Below are positions 25,227-33,556 of a stretch of 64,000 nucleotides of DNA, one piece after another. Within the stretch, counting starts at the first letter, position 1, and each line of letters starts with the position of its first letter. Below the pieces are notes generated by a model, which saw nothing but the letters and a program-made list of their open reading frames with translations, was not told the DNA's origin and did no database searches. The DNA comes from an uncultured Mollicutes bacterium (GTDB lineage Bacteria; Bacillota_I; Bacilli_A; RFN20; CAG-826): assembly GCA_900540385.1 (NCBI GenBank), contig UQFY01000002.1:62001-126000 (forward strand), read 5' to 3'. Made by a program: the position numbers and the translations under genes.

Positions 25227-26552
25227 CTAGTGCTTATCGTTATCGTCGAATGGATCGCCACAATTAGGACAGAACTTAGGCGGATTCTTTGGATCTTTTG
25301 GTTCCCATCCACATTTATCGCAACGATAAAGCGGGGCGCCCTCTGGTTTCTTTTCTCCACATTCAGTGCAGAATTTTCCTTTATTCACCGTTCCGCATTT
25401 TGGACATGCCCAGCCGTCTGCCGGTTTCTTTTCACCACATTCTGGGCAGAATTTTCCAGTGACTTCATGACCGCATTTTGGGCAAGTCCAAGTGTCTTTT
25501 GTTGTTTCTTTTTTGGTTTCTTCTTTTTTCGCTTCTTCTTGAGCGGCTTTTTCATAGAAAGTAGCGGCATTTGTATTATTTCCAGCACCCATAGCCATAT
25601 TCATTCCAAAGAAACCCATGGCAGCTCCATTAGGATTATTAGCGGCATTCTTCATGGCTTCGGCTTGAGCTTCCACTAAAGTCGCACCTGCCATACCGGC
25701 ATTCTTGTAAACGGCTTGACGTTGGAGGTTTTTGATTAAATCTTCGTCTTCCTTTGGCAAGGTCAAGCTTGATAAGGCGATCGAGACCACTTCTAAGCCA
25801 CGTGTGTCTCTCCATTTCTCAGAAAGGGCTTCGTTCATGGCGTTTTCTAAATCCGTGACATGGGCCACAATTTCGTTTGGTCTCATTTCTTTGGCGGAAA
25901 GTTTTCCGAAGGCAGGTTGAAGAGCGGAAACGAATTCGTTCTTTAATTGACCATCAAGTTCTTCGGTCGTGTAAGTATCGGTAACATTGCCACAAACGTT
26001 TTGATAGAAAAGGATTGGGTTTGTGATTTTATAAGAGAACGTGCCAAAACAACGTAAGGAAACGTCAATATCAAGGCCGATTTTGCTATCAACAACACGG
26101 AATGGGACAGGGTTAGCAGTTCCAAATTTGTTATCTAAGATTTCCTTGAGATTGAAATAGTAGACTCTTTGGTCTTTTCCAGAGTCTCCGCCATAGCCGA
26201 TTCTTTCCCACATCGTGCGGAACATACCGGCAACGCCTTTCCAAAGGTTTCCAGTGAAAACGCTTGGTTCGGAGCCTTTATCATAGGTATATTCGCCTGG
26301 TTCGGAGCAAATATCCATGATTTTGCCTTGTTCGACGATAATCATACATTGTCCGTCTGCAACCGCAATTCCCGAACCGTTAGAAATGATGTTGTCATTT
26401 CCTCTATGGTTAGAGCCAAATCTTTTGGTGACTTTCTTTTCACCTTTGGTCATTAAGACCGTTTTATCTAAGGATTCGCAATAGAAAAACTCTTTCCATT
26501 GATCCCCGAAAGTTCCGCGAATGGAACCGCCTACAGCACGAATTAATCCCAT
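25227..26552 (-). CDS. SPFH-domain protein with C-terminal zinc ribbons (YdjI/virion-core-like)
   Basis: 441 residues. An SPFH/Band-7-type domain fills roughly 1-290, a region once labelled virion core protein-like. A Gly/Ala/Met-rich linker and a Lys/Glu stretch follow, then three zinc ribbons: CPKCG-CPECG, CPKCG-CTECG and CDKCG-CPNCG. No membrane helix is present, so membrane contact would be peripheral or through the zinc-ribbon partner encoded next. AGGAGGAAAT lies before the ATG. It is first gene of the transcript. Role inferred: scaffold in membrane-stress or membrane-domain organisation. Confidence 0.78.
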   Translation of the reverse strand: MGLIRAVGGSIRGTFGDQWKEFFYCESLDKTVLMTKGEKKVTKRFGSNHRGNDNIISNGSGIAVADGQCMIIVEQGKIMDICSEPGEYTYDKGSEPSVFTGNLWKGVAGMFRTMWERIGYGGDSGKDQRVYYFNLKEILDNKFGTANPVPFRVVDSKIGLDIDVSLRCFGTFSYKITNPILFYQNVCGNVTDTYTTEELDGQLKNEFVSALQPAFGKLSAKEMRPNEIVAHVTDLENAMNEALSEKWRDTRGLEVVSIALSSLTLPKEDEDLIKNLQRQAVYKNAGMAGATLVEAQAEAMKNAANNPNGAAMGFFGMNMAMGAGNNTNAATFYEKAAQEEAKKEETKKETTKDTWTCPKCGHEVTGKFCPECGEKKPADGWACPKCGTVNKGKFCTECGEKKPEGAPLYRCDKCGWEPKDPKNPPKFCPNCGDPFDDNDKH

Positions 26553-26582
26553 GGTATTTCCTCCTATTAAATCGTTTGAAAA

Positions 26583-26610
26583 ATTATAACAAGAACTTCC
26601 TTAATCAAGA
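26583..26610 (-). promoter_or_regulatory. SPFH operon promoter
   Basis: Minus strand TATAAT (26583-26588) with TCTTGA (26605-26610) at 16 nt as a weak -35. The leader of about 25 nt carries a strong Shine-Dalgarno site. Confidence 0.5.
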
Positions 26611-26804
26611 AAGAAAAACCGATAATTTGTTACGAAATATGTATAGATAAGAAAATAGTCGACATTTTTTAGGAATGCCTATCCAAAGACGCCATTATTT
26701 ACAATATATAAAAACAAAGCCATATTTTAAGCGTTAATGGTTATTAAAAATCCGACATTCCCTTCTTTTTTTGGAAGATTTCTATTAGCAAAAACCTCTA
26801 AAGA
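26611..26804. other. AT-rich intergenic stretch, nothing recognised
   Basis: Between the SPFH promoter and the tRNA-Arg terminator. I see no credible open reading frame with a start signal, no long repeat and no recognisable RNA. Confidence 0.5.
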
Positions 26805-26838
26805 AAGAAAAAAGTTCAATGCATTATGGCATCGAACT
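26805..26838 (-). terminator. Intrinsic terminator after tRNA-Arg
   Basis: Minus strand 10-bp stem AGTTCGATGC / GCATTGAACT (one G-T pair) with loop CATAAT, followed by TTTTTT. Confidence 0.85.
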
Positions 26839-26849
26839 CATTTTCGTTT

Positions 26850-26926
26850 TGGCGCGCCCGAACCGACTCGAACGGTTGACCCACAGCTTAGAAGGCTGTT
26901 GCTCTATCCAGCTGAGCTACGGGCGC
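26850..26926 (-). tRNA. tRNA-Arg (anticodon UCU), CCA encoded
   Basis: Acceptor stem GCGCCCG / CGGGCGC, D arm GCTC...GAGC, anticodon arm ACAGC-CTTCTAA-GCTGT with anticodon TCT reading AGA, and T arm AACCG-TTCGAGT-CGGTT. Discriminator G is followed by a genomic CCA at 26852-26850. All four stems pair perfectly. It is a single-gene unit with its own promoter and terminator. Confidence 0.97.
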
Positions 26927-26937
26927 AGCGCTTTAAT

Positions 26938-26966
26938 AATATAAGACTCTTTTAAATATGAAACAA
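26938..26966 (-). promoter_or_regulatory. tRNA-Arg promoter
   Basis: Minus strand TTGTTT (26961-26966), 17-nt spacer, TATATT (26938-26943), just after the uvrC stop. Confidence 0.65.
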
Positions 26967-26969
26967 GGA

Positions 26970-28736
26970 TTAAAGCGAGCGAATTTTCTTATAGAGGGTC
27001 AAAGCCACCTCTTCTGGAAGAATTTGGCGAAGTTCTTCCACGGAAGCGTTTTTAAGCGCATCGATTGTTGGATAGTTTTTTCGAAGGACTTCTTTGCGTT
27101 TCTCTCCGATTCCTTTAACATCATCAAAAAGAGAAGAATGCATGTTCTTTAAACGTTCCGCTTTATGGAAAGATATCGCAAAACGATGAACTTCATCTTG
27201 CATTCTCATGAGTAAGAAAAACAAAGGAGATTTATTATCTAGAGGATAAATTACCCCGTCATTATCAATGATTCCTTCGGTTTGATGCTTATCATTTTTA
27301 TATAAGCCATACACAGGGATAGAAACCTCGATGGAAGCAAGCGCCTCTAGGGTCGCATGAACTTGAGGAAGGCCACCATCCGTGAGAATACAATCTGGAT
27401 AAGAGAGTTTTTCTTCTTTAAGACGGCGGTAACGGCGAGAGACAACCTCGATCATAGAATGATAATCATCCCCTGCATCTTCTTTTTCGAGATGGAACTT
27501 GCGGTACATCGATTTCATCGGTTCGCCATTCACATAACAAACCATCGCACCAACAGGATTGGACCCCTGAAGGTGAGAATTATCAAATAATTCGATGCGA
27601 TAAGGCGTTGGGATATTTAGAAGTTTGCCCAATTCTTCTAATAAAGCGTTATTATCATCGTTTAAACGTGCGGACATGAAATGACGGTCCAACCCCTCTT
27701 TGGCATTTAAAGAAGCAAGGTCGATTTGTTCCAAAAGACGTCCTTCTTTCGGGGAAACAAGCCTTGCTTCAGGATAAACGGAAAGGAATTCTTCAGAGGC
27801 GTTAGGGATATTACAAAGGATTTCTTTAGGAAAATCGTGTTTTTGATAATATTCTTCCATTAATTCAACAGCTTGGTTTGCACCTCCTTCAAAAGAAGGC
27901 ACGACCATGACTTTTTTCCCTAAAAGAAGACCATTTCGATAGGTTAAGACGCTTAAAGAGATATAAGAATCCCTTTCGGAATAGGCAAAAACATCGCGGT
28001 CCGTGCGGTCACTAGAAAGCTCTACGCTTTGTTTGGCTGTGATGCGTTTGATAGCATCGATAATTTCTTTGTCATTTTGGGCATCTTCAAAACGAAGTTC
28101 CTCGGAGGCTCTTTTCATCTTTTCGGTGTATTCTTTAATGACATCTTGGGTGTTCCCATCCAAAAAAGATTTGATTTTATCGTATAAATCCTGATACGTT
28201 TCCGAAGAGATTTCATTCACGCAAGGAGCAAGACATTGCCCCAAATGACAATAAAGGCAAGGTTTTTTCCCTAAGGTTTTGCATTTTCTCGTCGGATAGA
28301 TACGATTTAGCAAATCCATGATTTTAAATGCGTCTTTAGCGTTCGGAAAAGGGCCAAAATAGAAATATTTCTTATCATTTGCTCGTCTAGCAATCTTTAA
28401 AAAGGCATCTTCCCTACGTATCGCAATATAAGGATAATGGGAATCGTCCATCATCATGATGTTGTAACGTGGGTAATGGGTTTGGATGAGGTTCATTTCA
28501 AGGATAAATGCTTCTTTGTCCGTATGAACAATGATGAAATCAAAATGGTCGACATGACTAACCATAGCCGCGACCTTGCCTGTTTGAGGGCGAAGAAAAT
28601 ATTGGGAAACCCTGTTTTTGAGATTTTTTGCCTTCCCGATATAAATGATTTTGTCGTTCTCGTCTTTCATTTGATAAACACCAGGTTTATCGGGCAAAAG
28701 AGAGATCAAACGTTTTAATTTTTCTGTCAAAGCCAT
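26970..28736 (-). CDS. uvrC: Excinuclease ABC subunit C
   Basis: Dual-incision nuclease of nucleotide excision repair. The 588 residues have the N-terminal GIY-YIG domain (KPGVYQMKDENDKIIYIGKAKNLKNR), a Cys cluster CLYCHLGQCLAPC, the UVR motif (about 195-230), the RNase H-like second nuclease with ELFDNSHLQGSNPVGAMV and DGG, and C-terminal helix-hairpin-helix motifs. The ATG lies one base after the mutS2 stop, so it is co-transcribed and probably translationally coupled to it. Confidence 0.96.
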   Translation of the reverse strand: MALTEKLKRLISLLPDKPGVYQMKDENDKIIYIGKAKNLKNRVSQYFLRPQTGKVAAMVSHVDHFDFIIVHTDKEAFILEMNLIQTHYPRYNIMMMDDSHYPYIAIRREDAFLKIARRANDKKYFYFGPFPNAKDAFKIMDLLNRIYPTRKCKTLGKKPCLYCHLGQCLAPCVNEISSETYQDLYDKIKSFLDGNTQDVIKEYTEKMKRASEELRFEDAQNDKEIIDAIKRITAKQSVELSSDRTDRDVFAYSERDSYISLSVLTYRNGLLLGKKVMVVPSFEGGANQAVELMEEYYQKHDFPKEILCNIPNASEEFLSVYPEARLVSPKEGRLLEQIDLASLNAKEGLDRHFMSARLNDDNNALLEELGKLLNIPTPYRIELFDNSHLQGSNPVGAMVCYVNGEPMKSMYRKFHLEKEDAGDDYHSMIEVVSRRYRRLKEEKLSYPDCILTDGGLPQVHATLEALASIEVSIPVYGLYKNDKHQTEGIIDNDGVIYPLDNKSPLFFLLMRMQDEVHRFAISFHKAERLKNMHSSLFDDVKGIGEKRKEVLRKNYPTIDALKNASVEELRQILPEEVALTLYKKIRSL

Positions 28737-28737
28737 C

Positions 28738-31059
28738 TTATTTTAGATAGACGATGGTGGCTCCTCCTCCACCTTCATGTCCATCCGCTCCTTCATAATG
28801 GTCAACGAAATCCTTGTGGTTATCGCAATAATTACGGGTCATTTTGCGTAAGATTCCACTTCCCCAGCCATGGATAACACGAACACGTTTGTAATGTTTT
28901 AATAAGCAATCATCGAGATATTTCGCAAGATTTCTTTCGGCTTCTTCATAACGTTGACCAATGAGATTAATTTCAAGAGGAACACTTTTTTGAAATGGAA
29001 GGTTGTCTAAAGGAATGGTCGAAACAACTTCCTTTTTCTCCCTTTTTGGTTCTTCGACACGAATTGCTTTATCTTTGGCAACATGGAAAAAAACGCCTTC
29101 TGGAGTGATGATATCCATCTTGTTTCCCTTGATGTTTTGTATTTTTCCAGTCACAAAAAGGGATGGAACGTTCACATAATCCCCTACTTTTAATTCCTCA
29201 TTGTAGGTTTCTTCTTGGACGGTTTCTTGAAGATCGTCTAAATGTTTTTTGGCTTCAATGACTTCATGAAGTTTAACTTCTCCGCCGTTTTTCTCCAAGG
29301 CATGCATGATGTCATCGAGTTTTTCCTCATAGTCAGAAAGCATCTTCTTTTTCTTTAATTCGATGTCGCTAAGGAAATGTTCTTCTCTAAGACTAAGAGC
29401 CTTTTCTTTCGATTTTACGGCTTCTTTTTCTTTTTCGAGTTGCGCTTCTTTCTTTAAAAGTTCTGTTTTTAAATCTTCCGTTTGTTTCGTTACTGCGGAA
29501 AGACGTTTAATCGTTTCTGTTACCGATAAGTCTTCTTGAGAATCGATGTTTTTCTTTGCTTCTTCTAGAATCTCTTCTGAAAGGCCGAAACGTTTGGCGA
29601 CAACCAAACCATAGGATTCACCAGGTAAGCCCATCTTTAAACGATAGGTTGGCAACAGTCTTTCTTCATCGAAAAGCATAGAGGCGTTTGTAACTTCTTT
29701 GTGGGATAAAGCGTATGTTTTTAGCCCTTCAAAGTGAGATGAAATCATCGTTAAAGCGTGTTTTCTAAGCAAGAATTTCATGATGGATAAAGCAATTGCT
29801 TCCCCTTCTTTTGGAGAGGTGCCAGTGCCCACTTCATCAAGAAGAACCAAGTCTTTTCCTTGCACGATTTGTAAGATTTCTCCGATATTTTTCATATGTC
29901 CAGAGAAAGTAGAAAGATTATCGCTTAATGATTGAGAATCGCCTATATCTACAAAAATGTGACGGAAAAAGGATAAGGACGAACCTTCTTTAACAGGAAT
30001 TGCTAGGGCACATTGATTCATCATCACTAAGATTCCTAGCGTTTTTAAAGCAACCGTTTTACCACCGGCGTTTGGGCCAGAAATGATAACCAAGGAAGAT
30101 TTATCACTAAGATGAAAATCATTAGGGACCACCTTATTTTTATCAATTAACGGATGCCTTGCGCCATATAAATCAATAAGAGGGGTCTTGCTATAAGTTG
30201 GAATATGGCAATCGTTTTCTTCGGCAAGTTTGGCTTTTGCGGACAAGAAATCCAAATAGCCAATCATCTCGTTATTTTCTAGAATGGCCTCGCTAGAACC
30301 CGCCACTTCTGAGGAGAGCTCAAGTAAAAGACGATGAATTTCCTCTCTTTCGTCATTTTGGAGTTCCATCATCTTATTGTTCATTTCAACAAGAAGTTCA
30401 GGCTCGATAAAAGTCGTTTCTCCTGTGTTGGAAACATCTTGAATGATGCCTTTTACCTTGTTTTTATAAGAATTTTTGACAGGTAAAACATAATGCCCGT
30501 TCTTCAAAGTAAGGCTGTCATTACTTAAAAAAGAACGATTTTCGTCAAGAACATAGCCAAGTTTCTTTTTCATCGTGCTTTCTAAACGACGAATGGCTTG
30601 GCGAATGGATTTTAATTTTGGTGAAGCGTTATCAAAAATCGTAAGGTCTGGGGCAATGATTTTATGAATATCCACTTCAAGGAAATGTAAATGAGGGAAG
30701 TTTTCAACATATTCTAAAAGCAAAGGAGAGTCTGTTACTTTTTTGAAGAAAGATAAGATAGATTCGGTGTTTTTTACATCGTTTGCAACTCTTTCTAACT
30801 CTTCAACATTCAAACATCCGCCTTTTTTTGCCAAGGAAACAGGATCTTTTAAATCGCTAGAAACATCAATGGGGAGATTCCCATAACGGGCAACGAGATT
30901 TCTCGTCTCCTCCAAGAAATGAAGTTCTCTTTGCAAAAGATTCTCATCCGGAATCACGCTAAGAGATGCCGCTTTTTCTTTACCAATGTCGGTTTTTGCT
31001 AGCTTTTTAAGGGTTTGTCTTATTTTTTCAAATTCAAATTTTTCGTATACGTCTTGCAT
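28738..31059 (-). CDS. mutS2: Endonuclease MutS2 (recombination/ribosome-rescue protein)
   Basis: MutS paralogue lacking the mismatch-recognition domain; in Bacillota it acts on recombination intermediates or collided ribosomes. The 773 residues have the MutS core, ATPase with Walker A SGPNAGGKT at 327-335 and VLLDEVGTGTSPKEG, a long coiled coil (about 520-620), a KOW-like segment and a C-terminal Smr domain. In the Smr domain the usual LDLRG reads INLIGQ and HGKGTG reads HGWGSG, so nuclease activity may be altered. The start has TATAAT 7 nt upstream and faces rnhC. Confidence 0.94.
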   Translation of the reverse strand: MQDVYEKFEFEKIRQTLKKLAKTDIGKEKAASLSVIPDENLLQRELHFLEETRNLVARYGNLPIDVSSDLKDPVSLAKKGGCLNVEELERVANDVKNTESILSFFKKVTDSPLLLEYVENFPHLHFLEVDIHKIIAPDLTIFDNASPKLKSIRQAIRRLESTMKKKLGYVLDENRSFLSNDSLTLKNGHYVLPVKNSYKNKVKGIIQDVSNTGETTFIEPELLVEMNNKMMELQNDEREEIHRLLLELSSEVAGSSEAILENNEMIGYLDFLSAKAKLAEENDCHIPTYSKTPLIDLYGARHPLIDKNKVVPNDFHLSDKSSLVIISGPNAGGKTVALKTLGILVMMNQCALAIPVKEGSSLSFFRHIFVDIGDSQSLSDNLSTFSGHMKNIGEILQIVQGKDLVLLDEVGTGTSPKEGEAIALSIMKFLLRKHALTMISSHFEGLKTYALSHKEVTNASMLFDEERLLPTYRLKMGLPGESYGLVVAKRFGLSEEILEEAKKNIDSQEDLSVTETIKRLSAVTKQTEDLKTELLKKEAQLEKEKEAVKSKEKALSLREEHFLSDIELKKKKMLSDYEEKLDDIMHALEKNGGEVKLHEVIEAKKHLDDLQETVQEETYNEELKVGDYVNVPSLFVTGKIQNIKGNKMDIITPEGVFFHVAKDKAIRVEEPKREKKEVVSTIPLDNLPFQKSVPLEINLIGQRYEEAERNLAKYLDDCLLKHYKRVRVIHGWGSGILRKMTRNYCDNHKDFVDHYEGADGHEGGGGATIVYLK

Positions 31060-31066
31060 AGCAAGA

Positions 31067-31114
31067 ATTATATCATTTTCTTTCGTGTCTAAAAAATGTC
31101 AGGAATGTTAAAAT
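31067..31114. promoter_or_regulatory. Divergent leaderless promoters of mutS2 and rnhC
   Basis: Minus TATAAT (31067-31072) is 7 nt from the mutS2 ATG; plus TAAAAT (31109-31114) is 6 nt from the rnhC ATG. The whole gap is 61 bp. Confidence 0.6.
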
Positions 31115-31120
31115 ACTCGT

Positions 31121-32020
31121 ATGAATTCAAACGGAAGTAATACCATTTCCTTAACCATTTCTTCAAACGAAGAAAAAGAGATCCGCAAGGACTTCCTTTC
31201 TTACCAAACAGAAAACCCTAGCATGTATATCGCCTTTTTTGCTAAAAAGGAGGGCTTATCCGTTTCTATCTATAAAGTAAACAAAAAAGGCAAGACCGTT
31301 GTTGTTTTTCAAGGCAATAATGCTCAAAAAGCAGCCCAAAAATATCAATCTTTAGAAAAGAGGGAACCCCTCTATCAAAATCATTATCCTCAAATCGGTA
31401 GCGATGAAGTCGGAACAGGCGATTTTTTCGGCCCCGTGTGTGTTTGCGCCGCTTACTTAGAAGAAAAAAACCTACCTCGCATCGAAGAATTAGGCATTAC
31501 GGACTCCAAGAAGATGAACGATGAGTACATTCTCAAAATCGGTCTAACTTTGATTCAAGAGTTTGAGTATTCCCAATTATCCTTGCCCAATTCCCGTTTT
31601 AATGAGATACATGGGCAAATCAATATGAACGCCATCAAAGCCAAAATGCATAACCGTTGTTTGTTAAATCTCTATGAGAAGCATCCATCAAGTTTTATCT
31701 ATCAAGACCAATTTGCTGAACCTTCCTTGTATTTTTCTTACCTAAAAAACGAAGAAAAAGTTGTAAAAAACATTATTTTCCACACCAAAGGAGAAAGCTT
31801 ATTCCCTGCGGTTGCTTTAGGTAGTGTTATTGCTCGTTATTCTTTTTTAAGAAAAATAGAATGTATGAATGAGAAATACGGTCTTTCTTTTCCTTTGGGA
31901 GCAGGCAAAGACGTTGACTCTTTTATTCCTTATTTTGTCGATAAATTCGGAGAAAAAGAGCTTGGCAATGTAGCCAAGCTCTCATGGGCGAATTATAAGA
32001 AATGGAAAGAAACTCATTGA
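31121..32020 (+). CDS. rnhC: Ribonuclease HIII
   Basis: Removes RNA from RNA-DNA hybrids. The 299 residues have an N-terminal TBP-like substrate-binding domain (about 1-85) and a type 2 RNase H fold with IGSDEVGTGDFFGPV, holding the Asp-Glu pair that marks RNase HIII rather than HII, and TDSKKM further on. Pairing with mutS2 is common in Bacillota. It has no Shine-Dalgarno site and ends in TGA, overlapping the convergent rluD end by 7 bp. Confidence 0.94.
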   Translation: MNSNGSNTISLTISSNEEKEIRKDFLSYQTENPSMYIAFFAKKEGLSVSIYKVNKKGKTVVVFQGNNAQKAAQKYQSLEKREPLYQNHYPQIGSDEVGTGDFFGPVCVCAAYLEEKNLPRIEELGITDSKKMNDEYILKIGLTLIQEFEYSQLSLPNSRFNEIHGQINMNAIKAKMHNRCLLNLYEKHPSSFIYQDQFAEPSLYFSYLKNEEKVVKNIIFHTKGESLFPAVALGSVIARYSFLRKIECMNEKYGLSFPLGAGKDVDSFIPYFVDKFGEKELGNVAKLSWANYKKWKETH

Positions 32021-32928
32021 ATTTCATGAAGTCTATCTAAGACTTCCTGGAATTCTTTAGGTAAAGGAGCCTTAAAAGTCACGAGTTCTTTTGTTCTAGG
32101 GTGACGGAAGGTTAATTGATAAGCGTGAAGGAGCTGTCCTTTATCGTAAAGTACGCAATTACCTCTTCCATAGAGAGGGTCGCCAATCACAGGATGATGA
32201 ATATAATCCATGTGCACACGAATTTGATGGGTACGTCCGGTAAGAAGACGACAAGATATCAAAGAACAATTCTCATGATAACGTTTTAAGACATGGAAAA
32301 AGGTTACAGCCTCTTTTCCTTTTTGAACATTCACCGCGAACTTGATTGGACTTTTTGGATCACGCCCTAACGGAGCGTCAATCTTTCCATCATTTTCGTC
32401 AATGATACCATTCACAAGAGCAATATATTCTCTATGCATGGAATGGTCAGAAAGTTGACTTTTTAAATAAAGCTCTGCCTCATCGTTTTTAGCAATCGCT
32501 AATAACCCAGAGGTGTCTTTATCAATTCTATGGACCAAGCCAGGACGAATGGAATTGCCTTGATTAGGAAGATTCTCCTCATGAAAAACGAGAGCGTTAG
32601 CGAGTGTTCCTTCTTCGTGACCGTTGCCTGGATGAACAACCAAACCGGCTGGTTTATTCACGACCAGGATATCCTCATCTTCATATATGATATCCAAAGG
32701 AATATTTTCACCCTTCAACTCTAGTGGTTTATTAGTATATTTTTTATAAGTTATAACATCGGCAAGTCTTAAGATGTAATGCGACTTTTCTTGCTTATCA
32801 TTCACAAAGACCTGTTTTTCTTTGATTAAAGTTTGAACCTTACTTCTAGAGGGCGCAATCCCCTGTTCAAAAAGGAACTCATCTAAGCGTCTTCCGACAT
32901 CATTTTCACTTACTAAAATCTTATCCAT
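32014..32928 (-). CDS. rluD: RluD-type 23S rRNA pseudouridine synthase
   Basis: Converts uridines in 23S rRNA to pseudouridine. The 304 residues have an N-terminal S4 domain (RRLDEFLFEQGIAPSRSKVQ) and the RluA-family catalytic motif GLVHRIDKDTSGLL, with the catalytic Asp in HRID where HRLD is usual. The start is ATG 32928, with AGAGG 4 nt upstream, 7 nt after lspA. It follows ileS and lspA, the common Bacillota order lspA-rluD. Confidence 0.93.
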   Translation of the reverse strand: MDKILVSENDVGRRLDEFLFEQGIAPSRSKVQTLIKEKQVFVNDKQEKSHYILRLADVITYKKYTNKPLELKGENIPLDIIYEDEDILVVNKPAGLVVHPGNGHEEGTLANALVFHEENLPNQGNSIRPGLVHRIDKDTSGLLAIAKNDEAELYLKSQLSDHSMHREYIALVNGIIDENDGKIDAPLGRDPKSPIKFAVNVQKGKEAVTFFHVLKRYHENCSLISCRLLTGRTHQIRVHMDYIHHPVIGDPLYGRGNCVLYDKGQLLHAYQLTFRHPRTKELVTFKAPLPKEFQEVLDRLHEIQ

Positions 32929-32935
32929 AAAACCT

Positions 32936-33556
32936 CTATTTTTTCTGCACTGCTTCTTTAATTGAACGAACGATGATGAGGACAATTAACATAATCATTG
33001 CGACCACTAAAGCAGCGTCCGCGACATTGAATATAGCAAAGGAATTGTTATTAAACCCAAAGATGTAGAACTGGAAGAAGTCCACTACACCCGAGAAACC
33101 TGTGACACCTTCCCAATAGAATGTTCGATCAATGGCATTCCCGAGAGCACCACCCAACGCAAGCATTAAAATGCAGTCAATCAAATGGTCATTTTTATTA
33201 AGGTTTTTATACCAATAATAGATAATTCCAGCTGAAGCTAGCCAAGAAACGACGATAAAGACATATCTCATCCAGGTGACCTCGCTCCCCATTCCGAAGG
33301 ATGAACCTTTATTAAAGGAAAGAGTGAGATAGAAGAAATGAGGAATTACTTCGATGGAATTCGTGCTTATATGGGGGTTTTCCTTGACGTTAGGGTTTGC
33401 CCTAAAGAAATTCACAACCCCCCACTTACTCGCTAAATCCACCACTATCACAAGGGCGGCAATCCAAAGAAAAGAAAGAAGGAAGCTCCTCCAAGTCCAG
33501 ACGAACTTCTTTTCTTTCTTGATAGTTTCTTCTTTTGCCACGTTCTTTTCTTCCAT
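32936..33556 (-). CDS. lspA: Lipoprotein signal peptidase (signal peptidase II)
   Basis: Aspartic membrane protease that cuts prolipoproteins at the lipobox. The 206 residues have a charged N-terminus (MEEKNVAKEETIKKEKK) and four membrane helices. The catalytic Asp pair lies in ALGNAIDR and FAIFNVADAAL, and FNKGSSFGM corresponds to the conserved N-x-G-x-x-F loop. It is longer than typical LspA (about 160) because of the N-terminal extension and an extracytoplasmic loop. The ATG shares one base with the ileS stop (TAATG). A lipoprotein substrate is encoded in this window at 22536. Confidence 0.93.
   Translation of the reverse strand: MEEKNVAKEETIKKEKKFVWTWRSFLLSFLWIAALVIVVDLASKWGVVNFFRANPNVKENPHISTNSIEVIPHFFYLTLSFNKGSSFGMGSEVTWMRYVFIVVSWLASAGIIYYWYKNLNKNDHLIDCILMLALGGALGNAIDRTFYWEGVTGFSGVVDFFQFYIFGFNNNSFAIFNVADAALVVAMIMLIVLIIVRSIKEAVQKK

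Noticed and set aside
25230..25679. 149-codon Phe-rich plus-strand frame
   Set aside because: Antisense to the SPFH gene's zinc ribbons; composition is the mirror of Lys/Cys codons and there is no promoter or ribosome-binding site.
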